The notes under the pieces are model-generated. The model was given only the letters and a program-made list of their open reading frames with translations, had not been told where the DNA came from and searched no databases. Of a DNA stretch of 64,000 nt, positions 36,575 to 44,473 are shown piece by piece. The DNA is taken from positions 124,001-188,000 of the forward strand of contig JAIXRN010000017.1 of assembly GCA_027485165.1 (NCBI GenBank), read 5' to 3'. The position numbers and the translations under genes are program-made. Within the stretch, counting starts at the first letter, position 1. The number at the start of each line of letters is the position of its first letter. The stretch is from Rubrivivax sp. Its GTDB lineage: Bacteria; Pseudomonadota; Gammaproteobacteria; Burkholderiales; Burkholderiaceae_C.

Positions 36575-36973
36575 TCAGGCTTGCGGGGCGGGCGCGTCGC
36601 CCACCGCTGGCTGGTAGTACCGAGGCTGCGGCGTCGCACCAGCTTCAGGACTGCTGTCGAAGAAGCCCAGCGCACGCTGCGCGTATTCGGCTTTCTGGTC
36701 GGCGCGCAACTGCACGGCACTGAAGCCGCAGCGCTGCAGCAGGGGCAGCATGTCCACCAGCACCTGGCCCGTGGCCAGCAGTTCGCCTCGGTAGCGCAGG
36801 CGTTGACGCAGCAGCACCGCCTGGGAATAGGCACGTCCGTCGGTCCACTTCGGGAATTCCAGCGCGATGGCCGGCAAGGCGGCCAGCGCATCGGCCTGGG
36901 CCAGCACGTCTTCAGTGTTGGGCCATGCGGCCGTGCCGGCCGGCAGGGCTTGCCCGGGGGGGATGAACTTCAT
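36575..36973 (-). CDS. DUF934 protein of the sulfite-reductase operon
   Basis: A 132-residue cytosolic protein of unknown biochemistry, usually encoded between cysI and cysH in beta-proteobacteria. The family pattern is visible in LALPAIALEFPKWTDGRAYS-like sequence and in QADQKAEYAQRALGFF-like sequence near the C-terminus. The ATG at 36973 overlaps the cysI stop. Its constant position suggests an accessory role for sulfite reductase, for example in electron delivery, but this is not shown. Confidence 0.92.
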   Translation of the reverse strand: MKFIPPGQALPAGTAAWPNTEDVLAQADALAALPAIALEFPKWTDGRAYSQAVLLRQRLRYRGELLATGQVLVDMLPLLQRCGFSAVQLRADQKAEYAQRALGFFDSSPEAGATPQPRYYQPAVGDAPAPQA

Positions 36974-38703
36974 GCCGGGGTCTCCTGCGGCTGCGCGGTG
37001 CTGCGGCGCACGGCGTTGGCGGCCTGACGGAAGGGCAGCACGCCCAGACGGCGCGCGGTGTCGATGAAGCGTTCGCCCGGGCTGCGGGCTTGGCGGTAGG
37101 TATCGATCACGGCTTCGATCACGTCGGGCACTTCGTCGGCCGCAAACGAGGGGCCGATGACCTTGCCGGCCACGGACGCGCCAGAAAGTGTGCTGCCGTC
37201 GCTGCCGGCCACCGTCACCTGGTACCACTCGCTGCCGTCCTTGTCGACGCCGAGGATGCCGATGTGCCCACTGTGGTGGTGGCCGCAGCTGTTGATGCAG
37301 CCGCTGATGTGCAGGTCGATGTCGCCGATGTCGTGCTGCTCGTCCAGGTCGGCAAAGCGTTCGGTGATGGCCGCGGCGATCGGGATCGACCGCGCGTTGG
37401 CCAGGGCGCACAGGTCGCCGCCAGGGCAGGCGATCATGTCTGTCAGCAGCCCGATGTTGGGCGTGGCGAAGCCGCCTGCGCGCGCCGCCTGCCACAGGCT
37501 GGCCAGCTGCGCTTCGGGCACCCAGGGCAGCAGCAGGTTCTGGTCGTGCGTGACGCGGGCTTCGCCCTGGCTGTAGCGGTCGGCCAGATCGGCCGCGCCA
37601 TCCAGCTGCTGCGCGGTGACGTCCCCGGGGGGCAGACCGGCGCGCTTGAGCGACAGCGTCACTGCCCGGTAACCCGGCAGCCGGTGCGCGTGCACGTTGC
37701 GCTGCAGCCAGCGGTTGTAGGCAGGGGCATCGGCGTCCGGCACCGATTGCCGATGCGTCGCAGCAGCATCCGCGGCGGCCGCGGGCGAGACGAAACCTGC
37801 CGCGACACGGTCCAGTTCAGCCTGTGGAACGAAGCGCGTCTGCGGGTCGGCGCAGAGTGCGGTGAACTCGCGGTTCACGGCATCGACAAAGCGCTGGCCT
37901 TCGGCCTTCACCAGGATCTTGATGCGCGCCTTGTAGATGTTGTCGCGCCGGCCGTAAAGGTTGTAGACGCGGACGATGGCCTCGATGTAGACCAGGATCT
38001 GCTGCCACGGCACGAAGTCGTGGATGGGCGTGGCGATCACCGGTGTGCGGCCCATGCCGCCACCCACGGCCACGCGGAAGCCTACGTCGCCACTGGCGTT
38101 GCGGCGCAGCTGCAAACCGATGTCGTGCCAGTCGGTGGCGGCGCGGTCTTCGGCGGCCCCCGTCACGGCCAGCTTGAACTTGCGCGGCAGGAAGGCGAAT
38201 TCGGGGTGCAGGGTGCTCCACTGGCGCAGGATTTCGCAGTAGGGCCGCGGGTCGACCTGTTCGTCGGGCGCGATGCCGGCCAGCGCGTCGCTGGTGATGT
38301 TGCGGATGCAGTTGCCGCTGGTCTGGATGCCGTGCATGTCCACGCTCGCCAGCAGGTCCATCACGTCGGCGGCGCGGGCCAGGGGGATCCAGTTGAACTG
38401 GATGTTCTGCCGCGTGGTGAAGTGCCCGAAGCCGCCGCGCTGGGTAGCTTGCTCTGCGTCCTGCAGGTCGAAGTCGCGCGCGATCTGCGCCAGGGCCCGC
38501 AGTTGGCGTGAAGCCAGTTCGCCGTAGGGCACGGCTACGCGCAGCATCGGCGCGTGGCGCTGCACGTACCAGCCGTTTTGCAGGCGCAGGGCGCGGAAGT
38601 CCTCGTCGGGCAGATCGCCGGCCAGGTGGCGTTGCAGCTGATCGCGGAACTGCGCGGCGCGTTGGCGCAGGAACTGACGGTCAAAATCGGTGTAGCGGTA
38701 CAT
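36970..38703 (-). CDS. cysI: Sulfite reductase, hemoprotein (siroheme/4Fe-4S)
   Basis: Six-electron reduction of sulfite to sulfide. The 577-residue protein has two nitrite/sulfite-reductase repeats. The C-terminal cofactor motif ACPGGDLCALA and GCINSCGHHHSG supplies the four cysteines that hold the coupled siroheme and [4Fe-4S] centre. No CysJ flavoprotein is present; ferredoxin FdxA with its reductase, encoded just past the operon, is a plausible donor. I use the ATG at 38703 (MYRYTDFDRQ, typical for this group); the frame is open to 38808. First gene of the cys operon. Confidence 0.95.
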   Translation of the reverse strand: MYRYTDFDRQFLRQRAAQFRDQLQRHLAGDLPDEDFRALRLQNGWYVQRHAPMLRVAVPYGELASRQLRALAQIARDFDLQDAEQATQRGGFGHFTTRQNIQFNWIPLARAADVMDLLASVDMHGIQTSGNCIRNITSDALAGIAPDEQVDPRPYCEILRQWSTLHPEFAFLPRKFKLAVTGAAEDRAATDWHDIGLQLRRNASGDVGFRVAVGGGMGRTPVIATPIHDFVPWQQILVYIEAIVRVYNLYGRRDNIYKARIKILVKAEGQRFVDAVNREFTALCADPQTRFVPQAELDRVAAGFVSPAAAADAAATHRQSVPDADAPAYNRWLQRNVHAHRLPGYRAVTLSLKRAGLPPGDVTAQQLDGAADLADRYSQGEARVTHDQNLLLPWVPEAQLASLWQAARAGGFATPNIGLLTDMIACPGGDLCALANARSIPIAAAITERFADLDEQHDIGDIDLHISGCINSCGHHHSGHIGILGVDKDGSEWYQVTVAGSDGSTLSGASVAGKVIGPSFAADEVPDVIEAVIDTYRQARSPGERFIDTARRLGVLPFRQAANAVRRSTAQPQETPA

Positions 38704-38766
38704 GAACGGCTGGTGCGGCAAGGCGGGCGGGGCAGTACGCCCACAGCTGCGCACTGTAGGGAACCC

Positions 38767-38812
38767 TGATATTCCCAGGAAGTATTGTTTTGTAGTTTGG
38801 ATATGCAAATGG
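38767..38812. promoter_or_regulatory. AT-rich control region between divergent cysI and patatin genes
   Basis: A 46-base AT-rich island in a GC-rich background between two divergent genes. It contains an 8-bp palindrome TTCC(CA)GGAA at 38772-38781. It probably holds the cys operon promoter and could be bound by CysB or a similar regulator, but I cannot match a consensus confidently. Confidence 0.4.
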
Positions 38813-39966
38813 GTTCTGACGCATGGGGGTGGCGACCAGCGCCGCAGCCGCGAAAGCGGCTGCTGGCCCAGGGTCGGCTGCCAGCGCTGGCCCCAGCAGC
38901 CACCCCCCTGTGCCGCCGCCTCATCGCGCCGCTGGCGCTGCTGGCGATGCTGGGTTTGGCGGCCTGCCAGACAGCCCCGCGGCTGGGCGGCCCGGGCGCT
39001 ACCGGTGCGTCACATGCCCCGGCAGTGGCTAGCGCTGCGGCGACGGTCTCAGGCCCAGCCCCCAACCAGGCAGCAGCTGCAGTTCAGGCGCTGCCGCCCC
39101 ATCAGACGGCCACCGCGCGCGCCGGCGTGCCGGCTGCCGTTCGGCTGCCGCGCCTGGGCCTGGCCCTGGGTGGCGGCGCGGCGCGGGGCTTTGCGCACAT
39201 CGGCGTACTCCAGGTGCTCGAAGAAGCCGGCATCCGGGCCGACCTGGTGGTGGGTACCTCGGCGGGCAGCCTGGTGGCCGCCCTGTTTGCGTCAGGCAAG
39301 TCGGGGGCCGACATCGGCGCGTTGGCCCAGGCCATGGACGAAGGCGCCATCACGGATTGGGCCTTTCCCGGCCGCGGCGTGCTGCGCGGCGACGCCCTGG
39401 CGCGCTGGGTGAGAGACCAGACCGGTGGCCTGCCCATCGAACGGCTGGCGCGGCCGCTGGGCATCGTCGCCACCGACCTGGACAGCGGCGCAGCCATCCT
39501 GTTTCAGCGTGGCGACACCGGCTTGGCGGTGCGTGCGTCCAGCGCGGTGCCGGCGGTGTTTCAGCCAGTACGCATCGGCAACCGCGAATATGTCGATGGC
39601 GGCCTGGTGTCGCCCGTGCCGGTGCGTTTTGCGCGCCAGATGGGCGCGGATGTGGTGCTGGCCGTCGACATCAGCGTGGTACCGGAAGGCAAGCCCACAG
39701 GCGACATGATGGGCCTGCTGCTGCAGACCTTTGCCATCATGGGCCGCAGCATCAGCCAGGTGGAACTGCGCGACGCCGACGTCGTGCTGCGGCCAGCTCT
39801 GGCCGACGTCGGCAGTGCCGACTTCAGCGCGCGGGTGCGCGCCATCCTGGCCGGGCGTGACGCGGCCAAGCAGCAGCTGCCGGCCCTGAAAGCGCGGCTG
39901 GCGGCCTGGTCGGCTGCTGCGGCTGCCGCTGCGGCAGCGTCGCGCGCCGCGCCGCCGGCGCCGTGA
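38803..39966 (+). CDS. Patatin-like phospholipase, predicted lipoprotein
   Basis: Serine lipase/esterase of 387 residues from the ATG at 38803 (38809 also possible; no strong ribosome site). A hydrophobic signal ends in the lipobox LAAC with Cys55, so it is probably anchored in the outer membrane. An Ala/Pro linker precedes the patatin domain: oxyanion motif GGGAARGFAHIG, nucleophile Ser153 in GTSAG and catalytic Asp265 in DGG. It resembles the RssA group but with an added lipoprotein signal. The C-terminus is an alanine run. Confidence 0.9.
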   Translation: MQMGSDAWGWRPAPQPRKRLLAQGRLPALAPAATPLCRRLIAPLALLAMLGLAACQTAPRLGGPGATGASHAPAVASAAATVSGPAPNQAAAAVQALPPHQTATARAGVPAAVRLPRLGLALGGGAARGFAHIGVLQVLEEAGIRADLVVGTSAGSLVAALFASGKSGADIGALAQAMDEGAITDWAFPGRGVLRGDALARWVRDQTGGLPIERLARPLGIVATDLDSGAAILFQRGDTGLAVRASSAVPAVFQPVRIGNREYVDGGLVSPVPVRFARQMGADVVLAVDISVVPEGKPTGDMMGLLLQTFAIMGRSISQVELRDADVVLRPALADVGSADFSARVRAILAGRDAAKQQLPALKARLAAWSAAAAAAAAASRAAPPAP

Positions 39967-39973
39967 AATCATG

Positions 39974-40013
39974 AAAAAACCCCCGCGCGCCCAGAAGGCG
40001 GCGGGGGTTTCTC
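39974..40013. terminator. Bidirectional terminator between patatin and phasin genes
   Basis: A 10-bp stem AAACCCCCGC/GCGGGGGTTT with a 14-base loop, flanked by A-run on one side and T-run on the other. It lies between two convergent genes, so it can end both transcripts. Confidence 0.82.
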
Positions 40014-40038
40014 AGATGACAGCGAATGCTGGGCGGAC

Positions 40039-40596
40039 TCAGGCAGCGCGCTTGCCGGCCTTGGTCGCTTGCTGCGTGGCCTTCACGGCCGTGTTCGACA
40101 GCGCGTTGAAGTTGGCTTCGGCCACTTCGGCGGCCTGCTTGGTGGCCTTCTGCACGCTTTCGAAGGCGTTGTTGGCGGCAGCCACGGCCGTCTTCACCAG
40201 GGCGACGGCGTTCTCGCTGCCGGCAGGCGCGTTCTTCACGGCGGTGTCGACCAGGGCCAGCACCTTCTTCTGGCTGTCGGCCATGCTGGCTTCGGCGGTC
40301 TTGGTCAGTTCGGCACCGGCCCCGGAAACGATGTCATAGACATGACGGCTGTAGGCAGCAGCCTTTTCGGCGGCGGGCTGCAGCAGGCTGCTTTGCAGGG
40401 CCAGCAGTTCCTGCATGTCCTTCACCGACAGGGCAGCGTGGGCAGTTTCCGAAGCTTCGCTCAGCGAAGTCTTGGCCACTTGCATGTTCAGTTCAACCAG
40501 CTTTTCCACGCTTTCGAAAGCCTTGTGGGTCAGACCGAACAGGGTGTCGAGGCTGGCCTTCTGGGCGGCGATGAATTGGTCAGGCGTGAAGTTCAT
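40039..40596 (-). CDS. phaP: Phasin (PHA granule-associated protein)
   Basis: Coats polyhydroxyalkanoate granules. The 185-residue protein is helical and rich in Ala, Lys and Glu. The phasin_2 pattern is clear: [20 protein letters not shown] at the N-terminus, then [16 protein letters not shown] and [18 protein letters not shown]. The ATG at 40596 has an excellent AAGGAGACTTCTC ribosome site. A strong sigma-70-like promoter between two matching palindromes lies upstream, fitting control by the PHA-responsive repressor PhaR. Confidence 0.95.
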   Translation of the reverse strand: MNFTPDQFIAAQKASLDTLFGLTHKAFESVEKLVELNMQVAKTSLSEASETAHAALSVKDMQELLALQSSLLQPAAEKAAAYSRHVYDIVSGAGAELTKTAEASMADSQKKVLALVDTAVKNAPAGSENAVALVKTAVAAANNAFESVQKATKQAAEVAEANFNALSNTAVKATQQATKAGKRAA

Positions 40597-40667
40597 GAGA
40601 AGTCTCCTTAAGACAGGTGGTGAAAAACCCGCTGCGGCGCGACTGGGACTGGATGTCTTCAACTGCT

Positions 40668-40681
40668 TTGCTGCGCTGCAA
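40668..40681. promoter_or_regulatory. Operator copy 1 upstream of phaP (candidate PhaR site)
   Basis: The sequence TTGCTGCGCTGCAA is a 14-bp palindrome with one mismatched pair. It lies just downstream of the -10 box of the phaP promoter, covering roughly +4 to +17, a classic repressor position. An identical copy lies 59 bases upstream. Confidence 0.75.
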
Positions 40682-40691
40682 CATGAAATGA

Positions 40692-40719
40692 AGTATAGGG
40701 GTCTACCCGAGCATTGCAA
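40692..40719 (-). promoter_or_regulatory. phaP promoter
   Basis: Minus strand: -35 TTGCAA (40714-40719), 16-base spacer, -10 TATACT (40692-40697). Both hexamers are close to the sigma-70 consensus. Start of transcription is predicted near 40685. The promoter is framed by two identical palindromes. Confidence 0.75.
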
Positions 40720-40726
40720 GCGCTTT

Positions 40727-40740
40727 TTGCTGCGCTGCAA
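40727..40740. promoter_or_regulatory. Operator copy 2 upstream of phaP (candidate PhaR site)
   Basis: Second exact copy of TTGCTGCGCTGCAA, directly upstream of the phaP -35 box. It also lies 31 bases before the start of the divergent HDAC-like gene, so the same repressor could affect both directions. Confidence 0.75.
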
Positions 40741-40771
40741 CAAAGTAGGGGCGGCTTCCTAGAATCCGCCG

Positions 40772-41785
40772 GTGCGCGCTTTTCACTCAGATACCTTCGT
40801 GTTGCCGCTGCCCCCCGGGCACAGCTTTCCGATGGGCAAGTACCGGCTGTTGCGTGAAGCGGCCGAGACCACGCTGCCTGGCCTGCGGGTGACCGAAGCC
40901 ACCCCCGCCAGCGACGGCGAACTGGCCCTGGCGCACGACCCGGCGTGGATCACCGCTATTACCGAAGGCACCACCAGCGCCGCGCAGCAGCGCGAGATCG
41001 GCTTTCCTTGGTCGGAGCGCATGGTCGAACGCGCGCGCCGTTCGGTGGGCGCCACCATCCAGGCGGCACGCAGCGCGCTGGCCGGCGACGGCGTGGCCGC
41101 CAACCTGGCCGGCGGCACGCACCACGCGTATGCGCACAAGGGCTCGGGCTATTGCGTGTTCAACGACGTGGCCGTGGCCGCGCGGCTGATGCAGGCCGAA
41201 TGGCACCGCCACCACCGCCAGCTGCTGCGGGTGTTCGTCATCGACCTGGACGTGCACCAGGGCAACGGCACCGCCGCCATCTTCCGCGACGACCCGACGG
41301 TGTTCACCCTGTCGCTGCACGGCGCGAAGAACTTCCCGTTCCGCAAGGAAGCCAGCGACCTGGACGTGGAGCTGCCCGACGGCTGCACCGACGGGCCCTA
41401 CCTGGCTGCGCTGGACACCGCCCTGGCCCAGGCCTGGCAACGCCAGGCCAGCGCGCCGCCGGGACTGGCTTTCTACCTGGCCGGAGCCGACCCGCATGAA
41501 AACGACCGCCTGGGCCGGCTGAAGATCAGCAGCGCCGGCCTGGCCGAACGCGACCGCCGGGTGCTGCAGGCGCTGCGCGAGCGTCGCATTCCCGTGGCGC
41601 TGTCGATGGCCGGCGGCTACGGCCGCGACCTGGCCACCACCGTGGCCGTGCAGCGCCAGACCCTGGCCGAAGCGCTGGGCAGCTGGGAAGCCTGGCGGGC
41701 CAGGCAGAGTACGCCAGACCACGCCGCCCAGAGCCAGCCCAGGCCCCTGGGCAGCGGCCCGCGCGCGGCAGAATCGCCGGCATGA
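40772..41785 (+). CDS. Histone-deacetylase-family amidohydrolase
   Basis: Zinc-dependent deacetylase of 337 residues; bacterial members act on acetylated polyamines or similar amides. Motifs: GGTHHAYAHKGSGYCVFNDV with the catalytic His pair, IDLDVHQGNGTAAIF with Asp and His zinc ligands, and AGADPHENDRLGRLKIS with the last Asp ligand. The start is a GTG at 40772. The stop overlaps the next start (ATGA), and three more genes follow on the same strand. Substrate not known. Confidence 0.9.
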   Translation: MRAFHSDTFVLPLPPGHSFPMGKYRLLREAAETTLPGLRVTEATPASDGELALAHDPAWITAITEGTTSAAQQREIGFPWSERMVERARRSVGATIQAARSALAGDGVAANLAGGTHHAYAHKGSGYCVFNDVAVAARLMQAEWHRHHRQLLRVFVIDLDVHQGNGTAAIFRDDPTVFTLSLHGAKNFPFRKEASDLDVELPDGCTDGPYLAALDTALAQAWQRQASAPPGLAFYLAGADPHENDRLGRLKISSAGLAERDRRVLQALRERRIPVALSMAGGYGRDLATTVAVQRQTLAEALGSWEAWRARQSTPDHAAQSQPRPLGSGPRAAESPA

Positions 41786-42252
41786 CTGCGCGCCCCACGC
41801 CCCAGCCCCGAACCCACTACCCGTTCTTCTGCCCCATCCAGACGCGCTGGGCGGACAACGACATCTACGGCCACGCCAACAACGTCGTCTACTACAGCTG
41901 GTTCGACACGGCGGTGAACCGCTACCTGATCGAGGCCGGGGCGCTGGACATCCACCAGGGCAGCGTCATCGGTCTGGTGGTGGAAACGCAGTGCCACTAC
42001 TTTGCGCCGCTGGCCTTCCCGCAGCGCGTGGAAGCGGGCCTGCGCGTGGCGCATCGGGGCCGCAGCAGCGTGCGCTACGAAGTCGGCCTGTTCGCCGATG
42101 GCGCCAGCGAAAGTGCAGCCGCCGGGCACTTTGTTCACGTCTATGTCGACCGCGCCGGGCGCCGGCCGGTGGCGCTGCCGCCTACCCTGACCCGGGCCCT
42201 GCAAGCCCTGACCCCATCCGACCTGGAAGCCCATGACCGACACCCACCCTGA
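41782..42252 (+). CDS. Acyl-CoA thioesterase, 4HBT hotdog fold
   Basis: A 156-residue hotdog-fold protein. TRWADNDIYGHANNVVYYSW carries the catalytic Asp of the 4-hydroxybenzoyl-CoA thioesterase family, and VVETQCHYFAPLAFPQRVEA is the second typical strand. It should hydrolyse acyl-CoA or aryl-CoA esters in the cytosol. It overlaps the HDAC-like gene by four bases and the nitroreductase gene by 20, so the genes are tightly coupled. Confidence 0.9.
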   Translation: MTARPTPQPRTHYPFFCPIQTRWADNDIYGHANNVVYYSWFDTAVNRYLIEAGALDIHQGSVIGLVVETQCHYFAPLAFPQRVEAGLRVAHRGRSSVRYEVGLFADGASESAAAGHFVHVYVDRAGRRPVALPPTLTRALQALTPSDLEAHDRHPP

Positions 42253-42949
42253 AGCGACAGCAGCCTCTGCCGTGCAAGCTGTCGACACTGCCATCACCAG
42301 CCGCCGGTCGATGCGCGCCTATCTGCCCACGCCGGTGCCGCGCCAGCTGATCGAAGACATCCTGCAGGTGGCGGCCCGGGCGCCTTCAGGCACCAACACC
42401 CAGCCCTGGCAAGTGCACGTGCTGACGGGCGCGGCCAAGGCCAGGCTGACTGCCGCCATCTGCGCCGCACACGACGACCCGGCACAGCGCGCCCTGCACA
42501 CCGAGGAATACGCCTACTACCCCACCGAATGGCGCAGCCCCTACATCGACCGCCGCCGCAAGGTCGGCTGGGACCTGTACAGCCTGCTGGGCATCGGCAA
42601 GGCCGACAAGCTGCGCATGCACCAGCAGCAGGCGCGCAACTACGCCTTCTTCGACGCGCCGGTGGGCCTGATGTTCAGCATCGACCGCGTGCTGCAGCAG
42701 GGCAGCTGGCTGGACTACGGCATGTTCCTGCAGAACATCATGGTGGCGGCGCGTGCGCGCGGGCTGCACACCTGCCCGCAGGCTGCCTTCACGCAGTTCC
42801 ACCGCATCATCAGCGCCGAACTGGGCCTGCCGGCTTCGCAGATGGTGGTGTGCGGCATGGCCCTGGGTTTTGCCGACCCGGCGGCGATCGAGAACACCCT
42901 GGTCACCGAGCGCGAGCCTGTGGCCAGCTTCACCACTTTCCACGACTGA
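42233..42949 (+). CDS. Nitroreductase family protein
   Basis: FMN-dependent NAD(P)H oxidoreductase of 238 residues. The N-terminal FMN-binding motif is SRRSMRAYLPTPVPRQLIED and the next one ARAPSGTNTQPWQVHV. The C-terminal part holds LPASQMVVCGMALGFADP, as in the larger nitroreductases. The physiological substrate is unknown. The start overlaps the thioesterase gene by 20 bases and the dehydrogenase starts 11 bases after its stop. Confidence 0.91.
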   Translation: MTDTHPEATAASAVQAVDTAITSRRSMRAYLPTPVPRQLIEDILQVAARAPSGTNTQPWQVHVLTGAAKARLTAAICAAHDDPAQRALHTEEYAYYPTEWRSPYIDRRRKVGWDLYSLLGIGKADKLRMHQQQARNYAFFDAPVGLMFSIDRVLQQGSWLDYGMFLQNIMVAARARGLHTCPQAAFTQFHRIISAELGLPASQMVVCGMALGFADPAAIENTLVTEREPVASFTTFHD

Positions 42950-42959
42950 ACACCTGCCC

Positions 42960-43946
42960 ATGAGCCGCCCCGCCGTCCTCGTCGCCCGCGCCGTCTTCCC
43001 GGAGGTGCTGGCCCAGTTGGCCCAGCACTTCGATGTCGAGTCGAACCAGGCCGACACCATCTTCAGCAAGCCCGAACTCATCCAGCGCCTGCAGGGCAAG
43101 GCCGGCGCCTTCACCACCGGCAGTGAACGCATCGACGCCGACGTGCTGGCCGCCTGCCCGCAGCTGCGCGTGGTGGCGAACATGGCCGTGGGCTACAACA
43201 ACTTCGACATCCCGGCCTGCACGGCCGCCGGCGTGCTGGCCACCAACACGCCCGACGTGCTGACGGAAACCACGGCCGACTTCGGCTTTGCGCTGATGAT
43301 GGCCACCGCACGCCGCATGGCCGAGAGCGAACATTTCCTGCGCCGGGGCGAATGGACGCGCTGGAGCTACGACATGTTTGCCGGCAGCGACGTGCACGGC
43401 AGCACGCTGGGCATCCTGGGCATGGGCCGCATCGGCCAGGCCATCGCGCGGCGCGGCGCCCTGGGCTTCGGCATGAAGGTGTTCTATCACAACCGCAGCC
43501 GTTTGCAGACCGAACAGGAAGCCCCGCTGGGCGCCCGCTACGTCGACAAGGCCACCCTGCTGAGCGAGGCCGACCACCTGGTGCTGGTGCTGCCCTACAG
43601 CGCCAGCGCACACCACGCCATTGGCGCGGCTGAACTGGCGCAGATGAAGCCCACAGCCACGCTGACCAACATCGCTCGTGGCGGCATCGTCGACGACGCT
43701 GCGCTGGCCGTGGCGCTGCGCGAACGCCGCATCGCCGCGGCTGGGCTGGACGTGTTCGAGGGCGAGCCCGCCGTACACCCCGACCTGCTGACCGTGCCCA
43801 ATGTGGTGCTGACCCCGCACATCGCCAGCAGCACCCTGGCCACGCGGCGTGCGATGGCCGACCTGGCGGCGCAGAACCTGATCGCCGCGCTGACAGGCGG
43901 TGTGCCGCCCACGCCCATCAACGGTGAACTGCTGAAGCGGGCCTGA
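42960..43946 (+). CDS. D-2-hydroxyacid dehydrogenase (glyoxylate/hydroxypyruvate reductase type)
   Basis: NAD(P)-dependent dehydrogenase of 328 residues. The Rossmann motif is GILGMGRIGQAIARR. The catalytic Arg lies in NIARGGIVDDAAL, the Glu in GLDVFEGEPAVHPD and the His in LTPHIASST. The pattern fits the glyoxylate reductase/D-glycerate dehydrogenase group. The ATG at 42960 is preferred; the frame is open earlier only as a shadow of the nitroreductase gene. Last gene of the four-gene operon. Confidence 0.92.
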   Translation: MSRPAVLVARAVFPEVLAQLAQHFDVESNQADTIFSKPELIQRLQGKAGAFTTGSERIDADVLAACPQLRVVANMAVGYNNFDIPACTAAGVLATNTPDVLTETTADFGFALMMATARRMAESEHFLRRGEWTRWSYDMFAGSDVHGSTLGILGMGRIGQAIARRGALGFGMKVFYHNRSRLQTEQEAPLGARYVDKATLLSEADHLVLVLPYSASAHHAIGAAELAQMKPTATLTNIARGGIVDDAALAVALRERRIAAAGLDVFEGEPAVHPDLLTVPNVVLTPHIASSTLATRRAMADLAAQNLIAALTGGVPPTPINGELLKRA

Positions 43947-44015
43947 GCCTGCGCGCTGGCTGAATGCTGCAGGCGAGCGGCAGGCCACGCCGGGCCTGAC
44001 GCCATGGACCGCCCT

Positions 44016-44420
44016 TTACACAGGCCGGGACGGCGGGCTGGCCCAGGCCACCCAGGCGAAGAACAGCATGAACGCCAGGTCGTTGGCGCCGTAGATGCTG
44101 AAGAACAGGCCGGCGAACGCGTCCTTGGCATACAGCGCGGCCAGGCTGTTCTGGGACAGCCAGGCCAGCCAGACCGCGCCGTACACCAGCTTTTCGACGG
44201 CGAACGCGGCGGCCAGCCACCGCGCCTGGCCCGCCACGGCCGCAGCGCCCAGGTAGGCCAGGCCCCAGATCACGATCATCAGCAGCCCGAAGCGGGACAT
44301 CACGACCGGGTCGGCTTCGTGGATGGCGGCGTTGGTGAAGCCGCGCGACAACAGCAGCACGCCGAGGATGTTCATCAGCCCGGCTGCGATGAAGCCCTTG
44401 CGGGCCAGAGAAGGGTTCAT
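44016..44420 (-). CDS. Small membrane protein at the end of the selenium-transport operon
   Basis: Hydrophobic protein of 134 residues with about four transmembrane segments (GFIAAGLMNILGVLLLSRGF, GLLMIVIWGLAYLGAAAVAG, a segment around 75-90 and one near the C-terminus). Not recognised as a named enzyme. It follows the second permease gene by 53 bases on the same strand. It could belong to selenium uptake or be unrelated; whether it is linked to selD elsewhere would decide. Confidence 0.7.
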   Translation of the reverse strand: MNPSLARKGFIAAGLMNILGVLLLSRGFTNAAIHEADPVVMSRFGLLMIVIWGLAYLGAAAVAGQARWLAAAFAVEKLVYGAVWLAWLSQNSLAALYAKDAFAGLFFSIYGANDLAFMLFFAWVAWASPPSRPV

Positions 44421-44473
44421 GCGGTCGACCTGTGGTGTGCTTAAGGGGTTTCGTACCGGTCGACGACAGCCGC

